A stretch of DNA of 64,000 nucleotides from Thermoactinomyces intermedius (GCF_016055025.1 NZ_JAECVW010000005.1), one strand, 5' to 3'. Shown: positions 25,600 through 35,435, counted from the stretch's first letter. Numbers and translations: made by a program. Notes: generated by a model not told the origin, from the sequence alone.

Positions 25600-25800
25600 T
25601 GTGATTCGCCGGCGGCAGGGGGGTCTGCCGCGAATGTGGTGAATCCGCAATAATTGGATATAGCTTTTTACCGTAGACAGTAGGTGCCAAGTTGCTGCTT
25701 AATATCCTACCGAGGTAAGGATACATGCATGGATGTGGTGTGTGCCGCGGAATCCATATGAGTAACTGAAGCCTTCGACTGTCTACGGAGGCTTTTTCTA
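25600..25800 (+). promoter_or_regulatory. L10 leader RNA with terminator/antiterminator
   Basis: The leader before rplJ ends in an intrinsic terminator: AAGCCTTCG (25769-25777) pairs with CGGAGGCTT (25786-25794), followed by a T run and CTATTTTT. An upstream segment CCGTAGACAGT (25671-25681) is perfectly complementary over 11 bases to ACTGTCTACGG (25778-25788). That covers the terminator loop and part of its 3' arm, so the two helices exclude each other. The segment between contains a GC-rich region likely to hold the L10(L12) binding site. By analogy with known L10 leaders, excess L10/L12 complex should favour termination. Confidence 0.88.
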
Positions 25801-25833
25801 TTTTTAAAAACTCCTGATGAGGAGGTGTGCCGC

Positions 25834-26337
25834 GTGTCCAAAGCGATTGAAAGAAAAAAACAAGTTGTCGCAGAAATCGCAGAAAAACTGGAAAAGAGCA
25901 AAAGCACCATTGTAGCTGACTATCGCGGTTTGGATGTAAAACAAATGAACGAGCTGCGCAAACAATTGCGCGAAGCCGGCGTTGAATTCAAGGTGCTCAA
26001 AAATACGCTGACCCGCCGTGCTTGCGAACAAGTCGGCGCCAACGACCTGACCGAGCATCTGACCGGGCCGACCGCAGTTGCATTCAGCTACGAAGATGTA
26101 GTGGCTCCGGCCAAAATTCTCCATGGCTTTGCCAAAGAGAACAAAGAGCTGGAAATCAAAGGCGGTTTGGTGGAAGGGAAAGCCGTCAGCCTTGATGAAA
26201 TCAAGGAACTGGCAGAACTTCCGTCCTACGAAGGTTTGCTCTCCATGTTGCTTAGCGTGTTGCAAGCGCCTGTGCGCAACTTTGCACTGGCTGTCAAAGC
26301 AGTGGCTGACAAAGATGGAGAAGCTGCCGAAGCTTAA
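25834..26337 (+). CDS. rplJ: 50S ribosomal protein L10
   Basis: The protein has 167 residues from the GTG at 25834, which has GAGGAGGTG six bases upstream. The N-terminal RNA-binding domain shows IVADYRGLDVKQMNELRKQL near 27-46 and the NTLTRRA segment near 63. The C-terminal helix binds L7/L12 dimers (SMLLSVLQAPVRNFALAVKAV). It forms the base of the ribosomal stalk and should control its own leader. Confidence 0.96.
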   Translation: MSKAIERKKQVVAEIAEKLEKSKSTIVADYRGLDVKQMNELRKQLREAGVEFKVLKNTLTRRACEQVGANDLTEHLTGPTAVAFSYEDVVAPAKILHGFAKENKELEIKGGLVEGKAVSLDEIKELAELPSYEGLLSMLLSVLQAPVRNFALAVKAVADKDGEAAEA

Positions 26338-26378
26338 AAAATTATTGATATCTAACAGAATGCAAGGAGGTTTCCTTT

Positions 26379-26744
26379 ATGTCTAAAGAAGAAATCATTC
26401 AAGCGATTAAAGAAATGAGCGTTCTCGAACTGAACGATCTTGTAAAAGCAATTGAAGAAGAATTCGGTGTAACGGCTGCGGCTCCGGTTGCAGTGGCTGG
26501 TGCTGCCGGCGGCGGAGATGCTGCTGAAGAAAAAACTGAATTCGATGTTGTGCTTGCCAATGCAGGCTCCTCCAAAATCAACGTCATTAAAGCCGTTCGC
26601 GGTATTACCGGCCTCGGCTTGAAAGAAGCAAAAGCACTTGTTGACAACGCTCCGTCCCCGATCAAAGAAGGAGTTTCCAAAGAAGAAGCAGACAAAATCA
26701 AAGCAGAACTCGAAGAAGCCGGTGCTACTGTAGAAGTGAAGTAA
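26379..26744 (+). CDS. rplL: 50S ribosomal protein L7/L12
   Basis: The protein has 121 residues. An N-terminal dimerisation helix (about 1-33), an Ala/Gly-rich hinge (about 36-50) and the compact C-terminal domain (FDVVLANAGSSKINVIKAVR then ITGLGLKEAKALVDNAP) match the family. It recruits translation GTPases as multiple copies on L10. CAAGGAGG precedes the ATG, and a terminator follows. Confidence 0.97.
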   Translation: MSKEEIIQAIKEMSVLELNDLVKAIEEEFGVTAAAPVAVAGAAGGGDAAEEKTEFDVVLANAGSSKINVIKAVRGITGLGLKEAKALVDNAPSPIKEGVSKEEADKIKAELEEAGATVEVK

Positions 26745-26760
26745 TCGTTTGGATCCGGCT

Positions 26761-26795
26761 AACCCGTCGTCATACGGTCGGCGGGTTCTCTTTTT
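26761..26795 (+). terminator. Terminator after rplL
   Basis: AACCCGTCG (26761-26769) pairs with CGGCGGGTT (26779-26787), including one G-U pair, and is followed by CTCTTTTT. Confidence 0.87.
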
Positions 26796-26864
26796 AAAGC
26801 AGACGATCCGAAATTTGAGATGAGAAGGACTGGTCTTCTCTTCAAAAAAGGAGATCCGTTATCC

Positions 26865-27467
26865 ATGGCTGATCACTATTTTTCCCGTCAACCTGAGTCG
26901 AAAAGTGAAGAGCGCGAAATCCAAGCCGTTTTGTCGGGCATATCCTTCCGTTTTCAAACGGATGCCGGTGTGTTCTCGAAAAAGGGAATTGATTTTGGCT
27001 CCCGCCTTTTGATTGAAAGCGCCGAGATCGAACCGGAATCGGCCGTTCTTGATTTGGGCTGCGGCTACGGACCGGTTGGAATTGCGGTGAGCAAAACGGT
27101 ACCGGATGTCAAAGTGACTATGGTGGATGTGAATGAACGGGCTGTTCAGCTGGCAAAAGCGAATGCAGCTTTGAATCAGGCGGATGGCCGTGTGGAAATT
27201 TTGGTCAGTGACGGGTTCTCTCAACTGCAAGGCAGGAAGTTTGACCATATTTTGCTGAACCCGCCCATTCGCGCGGGGAAATCAACGATTTACCGTCTGT
27301 TTAAAGAAGCGTCTGATGCCCTTCATCCAGGGGGATCTTTGTGGATCGTCATCCGCAAACAACAGGGAGCGGAATCGGCCAAAAAAGAGTTGGAACAATT
27401 ATTTGCAGATGTCGAAGTGGTCCGGAAGAAAAAAGGGTATGTCATTATCCGCTCACGAAAAGATTGA
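26865..27467 (+). CDS. Class I SAM-dependent methyltransferase (YbxB/RsmC-like)
   Basis: The protein has 200 residues. Motif I is DLGCGYGPVG near residue 61-70, followed by VDVNERAVQLAKAN near 86, and the catalytic-loop motif LNPPIRAGK near 132 is the N-P-P-Y/I type found in N-methylating rRNA enzymes such as RsmC. The N-terminal HYFSRQPESKS and FSKKGIDFGSRLL segments match the YbxB family, which is located between rplL and rpoB in Bacillus. I chose 26865 because it gives that N-terminus. A guanine-N2 16S rRNA target is inferred from family only. Confidence 0.88.
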   Translation: MADHYFSRQPESKSEEREIQAVLSGISFRFQTDAGVFSKKGIDFGSRLLIESAEIEPESAVLDLGCGYGPVGIAVSKTVPDVKVTMVDVNERAVQLAKANAALNQADGRVEILVSDGFSQLQGRKFDHILLNPPIRAGKSTIYRLFKEASDALHPGGSLWIVIRKQQGAESAKKELEQLFADVEVVRKKKGYVIIRSRKD

Positions 27468-27702
27468 CACTAAATTTTCGTTATGATAGTGTATTAAATT
27501 GCAGAAAGTGTCTTTGAACTCATAGAATCATTGAAAACGGTTGTGTGAAAACCGGTTGGTTTATTGCGCGATCCAACTGGATAAAATAGGTAAATAGACT
27601 GCTTCTAGGTAAAAATGAGGTTCAATATCACTCATTTTCTTTTTTTACTTTGACAACCGCATCTGGAAAGCGGTTTTGACTGGGTGCGAGGGGGGAGTTT
27701 AT
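27468..27702 (+). promoter_or_regulatory. Structured leader of rpoBC
   Basis: TTGACA at 27464-27469 overlaps the methyltransferase stop; no clear -10 lies at ideal spacing, though GATAGT is at 27485-27490. Two hairpins follow. CCGGTTGG/CCAACTGG pairs 27552-27559 with 27573-27580. AACCGC/GCGGTT pairs 27655-27660 with 27670-27675 and is followed by TTGACTGG, immediately before the rpoB ribosome-binding site. The second could sequester or attenuate; this is inference. Confidence 0.5.
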
Positions 27703-30700
27703 TTGGCTGGTAAAATGATCCCGTGTGGTCGTCGGCAACGTCGTAGTTATGCTCGCATTAACGAGGTTTTGGAATTACCGAATCTGATCGAGATTCAGCT
27801 GAAGTCATACCAATGGTTTTTGGACGAAGGTTTGCGGGAAATGTTCCGCGACATTTCGCCCATCGAAGATTTCACGGGGAATCTGGTGTTGGAATTTATC
27901 GATTACAGCTTGGGGGAACCCAAGTATACTGTGGAGGAAGCAAAAGATCACCAGGTTACCTATGCAGCACCGTTGCGTGTGAAAGTTCGCCTGATCAATA
28001 AAGAGACCGGTGAAGTCAAGGAACAGGAAGTGTTTATGGGTGACTTCCCGCTCATGACGGAAACCGGAACCTTTATCATCAACGGCGCGGAACGAGTCAT
28101 TGTAAGCCAATTGGTTCGTTCGCCCAGTGTGTATTATAACACGAAAGTGGACAAAAACGGGAAGCCGACTTATACTGCCACAGTAATTCCAAATCGTGGC
28201 GCTTGGCTTGAGTTGGAAACCGATGCCAAAGATATCATTTATGTTCGCATTGATCGTACACGGAAAATTCCGGTGACGGTTCTTTTGCGTGCGCTTGGAT
28301 TCAGCAGCGATGCGGAAATCCTCGATTTGTTGGGGGATGACGAATACATCCGTAACACCCTGGACAAAGACAACACGGGGAATACTGAAAAAGCGCTGAT
28401 TGAAATTTATGAACGTTTGCGTCCGGGAGAACCGCCAACCGCGGAAAATGCCCGCAGTCTGCTTTATGCGAGATTTTTTGACCCGAAACGTTACGACTTG
28501 GCAAGTGTCGGACGCTATAAAATCAATAAAAAACTGCATATCAAAAATCGTTTGATCAATCAAAAACTGGCTGAACCCATTGTGGATGCTGAAACCGGTG
28601 AAATTTTGGCCGAAGCCGGACAAGTTCTGGAACGCCGCGTGTTGGACAAGTTGATGCCTTATCTCACCGGGGAAAAGGCATACGGTTACAAGTCTTACAA
28701 AGTGCGTGGTGGCGTGCCGGAAGACGGAACGATTGAGTTGCAATCCATTAATATTTTCTCCCCGACGGAAGACGGAAAAGTGATCAAAGTCATTTCGAAC
28801 GGGGAAGTGGACGACTCGGTCAAACACATTACCGCTGCGGATATTTTGGCTTCCATTAACTACTTTATCAACTTGTTGCACGGGGTTGGCTCAACGGATG
28901 ACATTGACCATCTCGGAAACCGCCGTCTGCGTTCCGTCGGGGAATTGTTGCAAAACCAATTCCGGATCGGTTTGTCCAGGATGGAGCGTGTTGTGCGTGA
29001 ACGGATGTCCATCCAGGATGCCAATGCCATCACACCGCAAGCGCTGATTAATATTCGTCCGGTGATTGCCGCGATCAAAGAATTTTTCGGCAGCAGCCAG
29101 TTGTCCCAATTCATGGATCAGACCAACCCGCTGGCTGAGTTGACGCACAAACGCCGTTTGTCAGCATTGGGTCCCGGTGGTTTGACCCGGGAGCGCGCAG
29201 GGATGGAAGTGCGTGACGTTCACCACTCACACTATGGTCGGATGTGTCCGATCGAAACTCCTGAGGGTCCGAACATCGGGCTGATCAACTCGTTATCGAC
29301 ATATGCACGGGTCAATGAGTACGGATTTATTGAGACGCCGTACCGCCGGGTCGATCCCGAAACCGGAAGGGTCACGGATCAAATCGATTATCTGACTGCG
29401 GATGAAGAAGACCATTTTTACGTTGCCCAAGCCAACGCTGAATTAAACGAAGACGGAACCTTTGCCCATGAAACGGTGACCGTCCGTTACCAAGATGAAA
29501 CGATTACCGTTCCGCGGGATCGGGTCGACTACATGGACGTTTCCCCGAAACAGGTCGTGTCGGTGGCAACGGCATGTATTCCGTTCTTGGAAAACGACGA
29601 CTCCAACCGTGCGTTGATGGGATCGAACATGCAGCGTCAAGCCGTTCCGTTGCTCCGCCCGAGAGCGCCGTATGTCGGGACCGGCATGGAGCATATTGCC
29701 GCCCGGGATTCGGGGGTCATGGTTCGTGCCAAACGGCCCGGCACCGTTGTGCGGGTGACGGCGGATGAAGTTTGGGTCCGCCATGAGGAAGAAGTAGACG
29801 GCCGCGTGGTTGAAGGGGACATCGACAAGTACAAGTTGACGAAGTTTGCCCGTTCCAACCAGGGAACCTGTATCAACCAGCGTCCGGTTGTCAAGTACGG
29901 GGAGAAAGTGAAAGCCGGTGACACGCTGGCAGACGGTCCTTCCACCGAACAAGGGGAATTGGCACTGGGACAAAACGTGGTGGTCGCGTTCATGACATGG
30001 GAAGGTTACAACTACGAGGACGCGATCCTGTTAAGTGAAAAGCTTGTGAAAGAAGATGTCTACACATCGATTCACATTGAAAAATACGAAAGCGAAGCAC
30101 GGGATACCAAATTGGGTCCGGAAGAAATCACACGGGATATTCCCAATGTCGGGGAAGATGCGCTGAAAAACCTGGATGAACGCGGAATCATCCGCGTGGG
30201 GGCTGAAATCAAACCCGGCGACATCCTCGTGGGGAAAGTCACTCCGAAAGGAATGACCGAACTGACTGCGGAAGAGCGCCTGTTGCACGCCATCTTTGGT
30301 GAAAAAGCGCGGGAAGTTCGCGACACCTCACTGCGCGTTCCCCATGGGGAATCCGGAATCGTTGTCGATGTAAAAGTGTTTACCAGGGAAAACGGAGATG
30401 AGTTGCCGCCTGGCGTCAACCAACTGGTTCGCGTGTACATCGCTCAAAAACGGAAGATTTCCGAAGGGGACAAAATGGCAGGACGCCACGGAAACAAAGG
30501 GGTTATCGCAAAAGTTCTGCCGGAAGAAGACATGCCGTTTTTGCCCGACGGCACGCCGGTTGAAGTGGTGCTGAACCCGCTCGGGGTTCCGTCGCGGATG
30601 AATATCGGACAGGTTCTGGAGGTCCACCTCGGCATGGCCGCGAAAGCGCTGGGGCTTCATATGGCGACACCGGTCTTTGACGGCGCGACCGAGAACGATG

Positions 30701-31257
30701 TCTTTGACACGTTGGAAGAAGCCGGACTCAGCCGGGACGGAAAAACCATCCTGTACGATGGCCGGACGGGTGAACCGTTTGAAAACCGTGTCACGGTCGG
30801 GGTCATGTATATGATCAAACTGGCCCACATGGTTGACGATAAAATTCACGCCCGTTCAACCGGACCGTACTCGCTGGTTACCCAGCAACCGCTCGGCGGT
30901 AAAGCGCAGTTCGGCGGTCAGCGGTTCGGTGAGATGGAGGTATGGGCGCTGGAAGCTTACGGTGCAGCCCACACCTTGCAGGAAATTCTCACTGTGAAGT
31001 CGGACGATGTCGTCGGTCGCGTGAAAACGTATGAAGCGATTGTCAAAGGCGAAAATGTGCCAGAGCCGGGTGTTCCCGAATCATTCAAAGTTCTCATCAA
31101 AGAACTGCAAAGTCTGGGAATGGATGTCAAGATCCTTGCCGGCGATGAGCAGGAAATTGAGATGCGCGAACTGGATGAAGAAGATGAACCGGCCAATGAA
31201 AAGTTAGGATTTGATTTGTCGGTCGATGAAGGCAATAAATCCAACTCTTCTTCGTAG
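27703..31257 (+). CDS. rpoB: RNA polymerase beta subunit
   Basis: With the TTG start at 27703 (GAGGGGGGAG upstream) the protein has 1184 residues and a normal Firmicute N-terminus (RRQRRSYARINEVLELPNLI). The rifampicin-resistance region at about residues 463-490 reads SSQLSQFMDQTNPLAEL then THKRRLSALGPGG, with the sensitive-type Gln, Asp, His and Ser residues. The GDKMAGRHGNKGV active-site segment is near 925. The acidic C-terminus ends DEGNKSNSSS. It is co-transcribed with rpoC, 71 bases downstream. Confidence 0.98.
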   Translation: MAGKMIPCGRRQRRSYARINEVLELPNLIEIQLKSYQWFLDEGLREMFRDISPIEDFTGNLVLEFIDYSLGEPKYTVEEAKDHQVTYAAPLRVKVRLINKETGEVKEQEVFMGDFPLMTETGTFIINGAERVIVSQLVRSPSVYYNTKVDKNGKPTYTATVIPNRGAWLELETDAKDIIYVRIDRTRKIPVTVLLRALGFSSDAEILDLLGDDEYIRNTLDKDNTGNTEKALIEIYERLRPGEPPTAENARSLLYARFFDPKRYDLASVGRYKINKKLHIKNRLINQKLAEPIVDAETGEILAEAGQVLERRVLDKLMPYLTGEKAYGYKSYKVRGGVPEDGTIELQSINIFSPTEDGKVIKVISNGEVDDSVKHITAADILASINYFINLLHGVGSTDDIDHLGNRRLRSVGELLQNQFRIGLSRMERVVRERMSIQDANAITPQALINIRPVIAAIKEFFGSSQLSQFMDQTNPLAELTHKRRLSALGPGGLTRERAGMEVRDVHHSHYGRMCPIETPEGPNIGLINSLSTYARVNEYGFIETPYRRVDPETGRVTDQIDYLTADEEDHFYVAQANAELNEDGTFAHETVTVRYQDETITVPRDRVDYMDVSPKQVVSVATACIPFLENDDSNRALMGSNMQRQAVPLLRPRAPYVGTGMEHIAARDSGVMVRAKRPGTVVRVTADEVWVRHEEEVDGRVVEGDIDKYKLTKFARSNQGTCINQRPVVKYGEKVKAGDTLADGPSTEQGELALGQNVVVAFMTWEGYNYEDAILLSEKLVKEDVYTSIHIEKYESEARDTKLGPEEITRDIPNVGEDALKNLDERGIIRVGAEIKPGDILVGKVTPKGMTELTAEERLLHAIFGEKAREVRDTSLRVPHGESGIVVDVKVFTRENGDELPPGVNQLVRVYIAQKRKISEGDKMAGRHGNKGVIAKVLPEEDMPFLPDGTPVEVVLNPLGVPSRMNIGQVLEVHLGMAAKALGLHMATPVFDGATENDVFDTLEEAGLSRDGKTILYDGRTGEPFENRVTVGVMYMIKLAHMVDDKIHARSTGPYSLVTQQPLGGKAQFGGQRFGEMEVWALEAYGAAHTLQEILTVKSDDVVGRVKTYEAIVKGENVPEPGVPESFKVLIKELQSLGMDVKILAGDEQEIEMRELDEEDEPANEKLGFDLSVDEGNKSNSSS

Positions 31258-31328
31258 TGCGAAAGGGGGAGCGTGAGAAACGCTCTCCTTACGCACAACG
31301 GGATGAATCCTGAGGGAGGAATCGCCCA

Positions 31329-34300
31329 ATGCTCGATGTAAATAACTTTGAATTTATGAAAATTGGTCTCGCCTCGCCCGAAAAGATCCGTTCCTGGTCC
31401 CGCGGTGAGGTGAAAAAACCCGAAACGATCAACTATCGTACGTTAAAGCCGGAAAAAGAAGGCTTGTTTTGTGAAAAAATCTTTGGTCCGACCAAGGACT
31501 GGGAGTGTCACTGTGGAAAGTACAAACGGGTCCGGTACAAAGGGGTTGTTTGTGACCGGTGCGGTGTGGAAGTAACCCGTTCGAAAGTGCGCCGCGAACG
31601 CATGGGGCATATCGAATTGGCCGCACCCGTCTCCCATATTTGGTACTTCAAAGGAATTCCCAGCCGGATGGGTCTGGTTCTGGATATGTCTCCCCGTTCG
31701 CTGGAAGAAGTGATTTACTTCGTTTCCTACGTGGTTGTGGACCCGGGATCGACCCCGTTGGAGAAAAAACAATTGTTGTCGGAAAAAGAATACCGTACTT
31801 ACCGCGAAAAATACGGCTCCGCATTTACGGCCATGATGGGGGCCGAAGCGATCAAACGGTTGCTTTCCGAAATTGATCTGGATAAAGAAGTCGAGGCACT
31901 GAAAGAGGAACTGCAAACGGCACAAGGACAAAGACGCAACCGTGCGATCAAACGTTTGGAAGTGCTGGAAGCATTCCGCACCTCCGGAAATGATCCGGCA
32001 TGGATGGTTTTGGATGTTTTGCCGGTGATTCCTCCGGAATTGAGACCGATGGTCCAACTGGACGGCGGACGGTTTGCCACTTCCGACCTGAACGATTTGT
32101 ACCGCCGGGTGATTAACCGGAACAACCGCTTAAAACGTTTGTTGGATTTGGGTGCTCCGGACATCATCGTACAAAACGAGAAAAGGATGTTGCAGGAAGC
32201 GGTCGACGCTTTGATCGATAACGGCCGGCGCGGTCGTCCGGTGACCGGTCCGGGAAACCGCCCGCTGAAGTCGTTGTCGCACATGTTGAAAGGGAAACAA
32301 GGACGTTTCCGTCAAAACCTGCTCGGAAAACGGGTCGACTATTCCGGCCGTTCGGTAATCGTCGTCGGTCCTCACTTGAAAATGTACCAATGCGGCTTGC
32401 CCAAAGAAATGGCTTTGGAGCTCTTTAAACCATTTGTCATGAAAGAGCTGGTGGCAAGAGGGCTGGCCCACAACATCAAAAGTGCAAAACGGAAAGTGGA
32501 ACGCGTCCATCCCGAAGTTTGGGACGTCCTGGAAGACGTCATCAAGGAACATCCGGTTCTGTTAAACCGTGCTCCGACGTTGCACCGTTTGGGGATCCAA
32601 GCGTTTGAGCCGGTCTTGGTGGAAGGGCGTGCCATCCGTCTGCACCCGCTCGTATGTACGGCTTATAACGCGGACTTTGACGGGGACCAAATGGCGGTTC
32701 ACGTGCCCCTTTCGGCCGAGGCGCAAGCGGAAGCCCGGCTGTTGATGCTGGCGGCGCAAAACATTTTGAACCCGAAAGACGGCAAGCCGGTTGTCACGCC
32801 TTCTCAAGACATGGTTCTTGGTTCTTACTATTTGACGCTGGAAAAACGAAACGATCCCGGAGAAGGAAGTGTGTTCTACTCCATTTCCGAAGCGATCAAC
32901 GCATACGATCACGGTTATGTCACGTTGCATTCGCGGATTGCGATTCCGGCGAAAAACGTGGGCAAAAACGTCTTTACGGAAAAACAAAAGAACGCGCTCT
33001 TGGTGACAACCGTCGGGAAATTGATTTTCAACGAAATTTTCCCGGCAGATTTCCCGTATATCAATGAACCGTCCAAAGAAAACATGGTACGCACTCCGGA
33101 CAAGTATTTCATTTTCGAAAAAGGAACCAACGTGAAAGAGTTCATCCAGAACATAGAGGAACCGTCTGCTTTGAAAAAAGGACACCTCGGAACGATCATT
33201 GCCGAGTGTTTCCGCCGTTTTGGAACCACGGTCACCTCCCAGGTTCTGGACAAAATCAAAGAGTTGGGATATAAGTATTCCACCAAAGCGGGAATCACGA
33301 TTTCCGTTTCCGATGTCACGGTTCCGGAAGAAAAGAAAGACATTTTGGCCAAAGCAGACGAAGAGGTCCAAAAAGTCCTCAAGCAATACCGTCGCGGTTT
33401 GATCACCGACGATGAACGGTATGAACGCGTCATTTCGATCTGGAGCCAGGCCAAAGACCAAATCACGGACGTCCTGATGAAGAAAATGGGCAAATTTAAC
33501 CCCATTTACATGATGGCCAACTCCGGTGCGCGGGGGAACGTGTCGCAAATCACCCAGCTGGCCGGAATGCGCGGTCTGATGGCGAACCCGGCCGGTAAAA
33601 TCATTGAGCAGCCGATTCGCACGAACTTCCGTGAAGGTTTGACCGTGTTGGAGTACTTTATTTCAACACACGGTGCGCGGAAAGGTTTGGCGGATACCGC
33701 TCTCAGAACGGCAGACTCCGGTTATTTGACCCGCCGTCTGGTCGACGTGGCCCAAGATGTGATTGTCCGTGAAGACGACTGCGGCACGGATAAAGGAATT
33801 TCCGTGACCAAACTGGCCGAAGGCAATGAAGTGATTGAGGAACTGTATGACCGGATCGTGGGACGGGTTGCTTTCCAAACGGTTCGTCATCCTGAAACAG
33901 GTGAAGTGATTGTCCGCCGGAATGAATTGATCGATGAAGACATCGCCAAAGAAATTGTGGATGCGGGGATCGAAGAAGTGGTCATCCGTTCGGTGCTGAC
34001 ATGCCGGACCCGGCACGGGGTGTGCAAAAAATGTTACGGTCGCAACCTGGCCTTGGGTACGCCGGTGGAAGTCGGTGAAGCCGTCGGAATCATTGCCGCC
34101 CAATCGATCGGTGAACCCGGTACCCAGCTGACGATGCGTACTTTCCATACAGGCGGGGTGGCCGGAGACGACATCACCCAAGGTTTGCCGCGGATTCAAG
34201 AGCTGTTTGAAGCCCAGAATCCGAAAGGTCAGGCCGTCATCAGTGAAATTGCCGGTACGGTGAAAGACATCCGCGAAACCAAGGATCGCCGTGAAATTGA

Positions 34301-34943
34301 AATCGAAGGAGCGGTGGAATCCAAAGTTCATGTCGTACCATACGGCGCACGGCTGAAAGTGGACGTGGGCGATGTCGTGGAAGCCGGTATGGAACTGACC
34401 GAAGGTTCGGTGGATCCGAAAGATCTGCTCCGCATCAAAGGCGCCCGCGGAGTTCAAAATTATATCTTGCGTGAGGTACAAAAAGTATACCGCTTGCAAG
34501 GGGTGGAAATTAATGACAAACACGTTGAGGTCATGGTGCGCCAAATGATGCGCAAAGTCCGGATCACCGATGCCGGTACGACGGATTTGTTACCGGGGTC
34601 CATCGTGGATATTCACGATTATGAAGATGCCAACCGGAAAGAACTGTTGTCGGGCGGGGATCCGGCAGTGGGTCGTCCGGTTTTGCTCGGGATCACCAAG
34701 GCTTCACTGGAGACCGATTCCTTCCTGTCGGCAGCGTCGTTCCAAGAAACCACCCGCGTCTTGACCGATGCCGCCATCAAAGGAAAAGTGGATCGTCTGT
34801 TGGGATTGAAAGAAAACGTGATTATCGGGAAATTGATCCCGGCCGGTACCGGTATGGACCGTTACCGTTCCATGGGATACAAGTTGGCGAATGAAGTCGG
34901 GGGCAGCGACAAACAGGAGAAGGAAAAGGTAACGATTGAGTAG
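31329..34943 (+). CDS. rpoC: RNA polymerase beta' subunit
   Basis: The protein has 1204 residues. The N-terminal zinc ribbon is CHCGKYKRVRYKGVVCDRCG near 60-80. The catalytic Mg-binding motif NADFDGDQM lies near residue 449. The second zinc site is formed by the downstream CRTRHGVCKKC segment near 895. The bridge helix and trigger loop follow in PAGKIIEQPIRTNFREGL and the AQSIGEPGTQLTMRTFHTGG region. It forms the catalytic core with RpoB and RpoA. The ATG has a GGGAGGA ribosome-binding site. Confidence 0.98.
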   Translation: MLDVNNFEFMKIGLASPEKIRSWSRGEVKKPETINYRTLKPEKEGLFCEKIFGPTKDWECHCGKYKRVRYKGVVCDRCGVEVTRSKVRRERMGHIELAAPVSHIWYFKGIPSRMGLVLDMSPRSLEEVIYFVSYVVVDPGSTPLEKKQLLSEKEYRTYREKYGSAFTAMMGAEAIKRLLSEIDLDKEVEALKEELQTAQGQRRNRAIKRLEVLEAFRTSGNDPAWMVLDVLPVIPPELRPMVQLDGGRFATSDLNDLYRRVINRNNRLKRLLDLGAPDIIVQNEKRMLQEAVDALIDNGRRGRPVTGPGNRPLKSLSHMLKGKQGRFRQNLLGKRVDYSGRSVIVVGPHLKMYQCGLPKEMALELFKPFVMKELVARGLAHNIKSAKRKVERVHPEVWDVLEDVIKEHPVLLNRAPTLHRLGIQAFEPVLVEGRAIRLHPLVCTAYNADFDGDQMAVHVPLSAEAQAEARLLMLAAQNILNPKDGKPVVTPSQDMVLGSYYLTLEKRNDPGEGSVFYSISEAINAYDHGYVTLHSRIAIPAKNVGKNVFTEKQKNALLVTTVGKLIFNEIFPADFPYINEPSKENMVRTPDKYFIFEKGTNVKEFIQNIEEPSALKKGHLGTIIAECFRRFGTTVTSQVLDKIKELGYKYSTKAGITISVSDVTVPEEKKDILAKADEEVQKVLKQYRRGLITDDERYERVISIWSQAKDQITDVLMKKMGKFNPIYMMANSGARGNVSQITQLAGMRGLMANPAGKIIEQPIRTNFREGLTVLEYFISTHGARKGLADTALRTADSGYLTRRLVDVAQDVIVREDDCGTDKGISVTKLAEGNEVIEELYDRIVGRVAFQTVRHPETGEVIVRRNELIDEDIAKEIVDAGIEEVVIRSVLTCRTRHGVCKKCYGRNLALGTPVEVGEAVGIIAAQSIGEPGTQLTMRTFHTGGVAGDDITQGLPRIQELFEAQNPKGQAVISEIAGTVKDIRETKDRREIEIEGAVESKVHVVPYGARLKVDVGDVVEAGMELTEGSVDPKDLLRIKGARGVQNYILREVQKVYRLQGVEINDKHVEVMVRQMMRKVRITDAGTTDLLPGSIVDIHDYEDANRKELLSGGDPAVGRPVLLGITKASLETDSFLSAASFQETTRVLTDAAIKGKVDRLLGLKENVIIGKLIPAGTGMDRYRSMGYKLANEVGGSDKQEKEKVTIE

Positions 34944-34952
34944 TGATTTTTA

Positions 34953-34981
34953 TTGACTTTGCTCATTCATGGTGGTAATAT
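34953..34981 (+). promoter_or_regulatory. Sigma-A-type promoter of the str operon
   Basis: TTGACT (34953-34958) and TAATAT (34976-34981) are 17 bases apart, just after the rpoC stop. It would drive the L7Ae-like gene and rpsL-rpsG-fusA. Confidence 0.75.
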
Positions 34982-35029
34982 ATCCTCGTGTGCTTGGATG
35001 TAAATCATTCACTTTGGAGGGCAGCAAGC

Positions 35030-35284
35030 ATGTCTTATGAAAAAGTGAAACAAGCAAATTCGTTAACGATTGGTGCCAAGCAAACGAAAAAAGCCATTGA
35101 ACAGGGCATTGCCACCCGGGTGTTTGTGGCTGATGATGCGGATCCGCGAATCACAGAACCGATTGTTACGCTTTGCAAAGAGAAAGGAATTGCTGCGGAG
35201 CATGTCGACTCCATGAAAAAGCTCGGAAAAGCTTGCGGGATTGAAGTCGGCGCGGCGACGGCAGCGATTTTAAAAGAAGTGTGA
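35030..35284 (+). CDS. rplGB: L7Ae-family K-turn RNA-binding protein (YbxF)
   Basis: The protein has 84 residues and the L7Ae/L30e fold: NSLTIGAKQTKKAIEQGIATRVFVADDADP at the N-terminus (quoted in parts: a conserved G-x-K-x-T-x-K-A motif near 17-24), followed by CGIEVGAATAAIL. Bacillus YbxF binds K-turn RNA and is ribosome-associated in growth phase. The TGGAGGG site sets the ATG at 35030. It lies between rpoC and rpsL as in Bacillus. Confidence 0.92.
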   Translation: MSYEKVKQANSLTIGAKQTKKAIEQGIATRVFVADDADPRITEPIVTLCKEKGIAAEHVDSMKKLGKACGIEVGAATAAILKEV

Positions 35285-35302
35285 GCGACGATATCAACGG
35301 TT

Positions 35303-35391
35303 GGCCGCGTATGGTGATTGCGCGGCCGGCCTCCTGAAATATAAGTCGTTCCCATTTTTATAACCACAGATGGAACACCTGGATCTGTGGT
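35303..35391 (+). promoter_or_regulatory. Two hairpins in the rpsL leader
   Basis: GGCCGCG/CGCGGCC pairs 35303-35309 with 35321-35327, and ACCACAGAT/ATCTGTGGT pairs 35363-35371 with 35383-35391. Neither is followed by a T run long enough for a terminator. A TATAAC at 35359-35364 overlaps the second and might be a weak -10. They may form an autoregulatory or mRNA-stabilising leader for rpsL. Confidence 0.45.
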
Positions 35392-35435
35392 CTTGTAAAC
35401 AAGTTAAATCCGCGCCAAAGGGAGGTGCCTGAAGA

